33,458 bases of DNA from Candidatus Aerophobota bacterium (GTDB taxonomy: Bacteria > Aerophobota > Aerophobia > Aerophobales > B3-G15). The stretch lies in NCBI GenBank assembly GCA_030615365.1, contig JAUWZM010000025.1:1-33458 (forward strand), given 5' to 3'. This document shows positions 32,469 to 33,458 of this stretch, piece after piece; position 1 is the first letter of the stretch; every line of letters begins with the position of its first letter. The position numbers were made by a program, and so were the translations under genes. Below the pieces are notes generated by a model that saw nothing but the letters and a program-made list of their open reading frames with translations, had not been told where the DNA came from and ran no database searches.

Positions 32469-32672
32469 ATGAGAACTACTTTAGATATCAATAAAGATCT
32501 TTTGAAGGACATAGTAAAAATTACCGGGAAAAAAAGTAAAAGCAAAGCTGTTAGTAAGGCATTGAGTGAGTATGTGCGGAGAGTAAAAATAGAGCAGTTA
32601 AAGAATTTATCCGGAAAAGTAAAGGTACTTGATAACTGGCAAAAATGGCGGGAGATGGAACTTAATGAATAA
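32469..32672 (+). CDS. vapB: VapB-type antitoxin
   Basis: The 67-residue protein begins MRTTLDINKDLLKDIVKITG, the beta strand and first helix of the ribbon-helix-helix antitoxins that pair with PIN toxins. The C-terminal part (about 45-67, with DNWQKWREMELNE) would wrap the toxin. GAGGA precedes the ATG by eight bases. The last eight bases overlap vapC, so translation is coupled. It is expected to bind the inverted repeat upstream with VapC. Confidence 0.88.
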   Translation: MRTTLDINKDLLKDIVKITGKKSKSKAVSKALSEYVRRVKIEQLKNLSGKVKVLDNWQKWREMELNE

Positions 32673-33063
32673 GGTAATTGTGGATACTTCTGTTTGGATT
32701 CAGTTTTTCAATATTCCTGAGTCTAATGAGAAAAAACAGGTAGATGCTCTCCTAACCTATGATCGTGTAACCATAGCGGGAGTTATTATCTCTGAACTAC
32801 TTCAGGGCGCTAAATCGCAGGAAGATTTTAGAGAAATAAGTGATAAAATAAGCATTCTGCCTTATTTAAAAACTTCAAAGGATACCTGGATTAAAGTGGG
32901 TGAAATTTCATTTAAATTACGAAAGCAGGGTATAACTTTACCTCTTACTGATATTTTTATTGCTACTTTAGCTCGGGAGAATAACTATGAGGTATATACC
33001 CTGGATTCCCATTTTAAGGAAATTCCCAGGGTTAAACTTTATTCTGCTAATGCAAAAATGTAG
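32665..33063 (+). CDS. vapC: VapC-type PIN-domain ribonuclease toxin
   Basis: The 132-residue PIN protein carries all four acidic metal-binding residues: D7 (VIVDTSVWIQFF), E44 (IISELLQGA), D96 (LPLTDIFIATLA) and D114 (TLDSHF). It should cleave RNA, commonly tRNA or rRNA in this family. The start at 32665 was chosen over a longer frame from 32629 because MNKVIVDTSVW is the family N-terminus and GGGAGATGGAA precedes it. The stop TAG lies inside the GTAG of a REP hairpin, so the final residues (SANAKM) may reflect where the REP joined. Confidence 0.9.
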   Translation: MNKVIVDTSVWIQFFNIPESNEKKQVDALLTYDRVTIAGVIISELLQGAKSQEDFREISDKISILPYLKTSKDTWIKVGEISFKLRKQGITLPLTDIFIATLARENNYEVYTLDSHFKEIPRVKLYSANAKM

Positions 33064-33082
33064 TGCAGGTCTTTAGACCTGC
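33060..33082 (+). repeat. REP hairpin overlapping the vapC stop codon
   Basis: GTAG at 33060-33063 includes the vapC TAG stop. It is followed by stem GCAGGTC/GACCTGC (33065-33082) with loop TTTA, the same loop as in the RAYT-cassette REPs. Confidence 0.8.
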
Positions 33083-33128
33083 CCAGTATCTGTCATTCTT
33101 TGGCTTCTTTCTCGAGTTGTAGTCTTCA

Positions 33129-33298
33129 GTAGCCGCAGGCTTTAGCCTGCGTACTCAATCTTACTTTGTAGTGGTCAAGCTTGCTTGCTTGACATCTCTT
33201 CTGAGTTGTAGTAGTCTCAAGTTGTAGTCTTCAGTAGTGGTCAAGCTTGCTTGACAGCTCTTTATTTTCCTCCTTTCCCTTCCCCTTGTGGAAGGGAA
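33129..33298 (+). repeat. Right copy of the compound REP repeat flanking vapBC
   Basis: GTAG 33129-33132 leads into CGCAGGC/GCCTGCG (33134-33151, loop TTTA). GTAG 33168-33171 leads into GTCAAGC/GCTTGAC (33174-33193, with a 4-base duplication in the loop). GTAG 33234-33237 leads into GTCAAGC/GCTTGAC (33240-33255). The CTTCCCCTTGTGGAAGGG hairpin follows. It is in direct orientation with 32173-32343. The rest of the gap to the window end holds the two short repeats listed below and no gene. Confidence 0.85.
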
Positions 33299-33319
33299 AG
33301 AATATCAGATTCCTTCTCT

Positions 33320-33375
33320 CCTCCCCCTTGAGGGGGGAGGATTAAGGTGGGGGTGAATGGGTTTGTCATTGCGAG
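33320..33375. repeat. GATTAAGGTGGGG hairpin repeat and a MITE end
   Basis: CCTCCCCC/GGGGGGAGG (33320-33340) followed by ATTAAGGTGGGGG parallels 30965-31001. GTCATTGCGAG at 33365-33375 matches the end of the MITE-like element at 21341. No coding sequence is visible from 33299 to the window end. Confidence 0.5.
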
Positions 33376-33458
33376 CGTAGATAAGAATTTATTGTTCTTT
33401 GCTGTATTTGGTGACTGTAAGCATTAATAACTGGAGCTAACGTTTGCTTGACAGAATA

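Overview
The window looks like ordinary chromosome from a moderately AT-rich diderm bacterium of an uncultured lineage. LpxA (lipid A synthesis) and a very long beta-rich protein with a signal peptide and a terminal Phe argue for an outer membrane. Gene order is operonic, with many 1-4 bp overlaps. I cannot name the phylum from sequence alone; an FCB-related or other candidate-phylum diderm fits best, and this is a guess.

Layout. 1-700: the 3' end of an unidentified gene, a convergent tRNA-Leu(CAG) and a tyrosine-recombinase remnant abutting the tRNA. 700-6611 (+): 5-formyl-THF cyclo-ligase and a stand-alone cyclodeaminase-like protein, then an overlapping glycolipid-type cluster (GT28-like glycosyltransferase, flippase-like membrane protein, GT4 glycosyltransferase) ending in a hexulose-6-phosphate synthase/RraA-like fusion. 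6630-15755 (-): CorC-like membrane protein, rpiB, hflX, lpxA, argG, argF, gatB and an AmrS-type radical SAM gene. 16181-21284 (+): a PfkB sugar kinase, then grpE-dnaK-dnaJ. 21493-25419 (+): a RelE/ParE-type toxin module with a frameshifted toxin, mtaB, a REP-associated tyrosine transposase (RAYT) and hisD. 25670-32176 (+): a 1643-residue SprA-like outer-membrane protein and a membrane-anchored TPR protein. 32469-33063 (+): a vapBC toxin-antitoxin pair.

The most unusual layer is non-coding. Nearly every larger intergenic gap holds short hairpins that begin with GTAG, the signature of REP elements recognised by RAYTs. At least five stem families are visible. The single RAYT gene sits between two direct copies of a REP pair joined by a 19-bp tandem repeat, 4 copies on the left and 6 on the right. 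A reverse-oriented copy of the same REP pair without the RAYT lies between argG and argF. A second cluster of REP hairpins forms roughly 170-bp direct repeats around vapBC. In two genes (the TPR gene and vapC) the TAG stop codon is itself part of a REP GTAG motif. Together this looks like an active or recently active RAYT/REP system that decorates gene ends and brackets small cargo modules.

Other features are three predicted promoters placed so close to a start codon that transcripts would be leaderless or nearly so, a 90-bp MITE-like element with perfect 10-bp ends, a 15-unit hexamer array at the end of the 5-FCL gene, and a G9 tract directly after the ATG of a possible small ORF.
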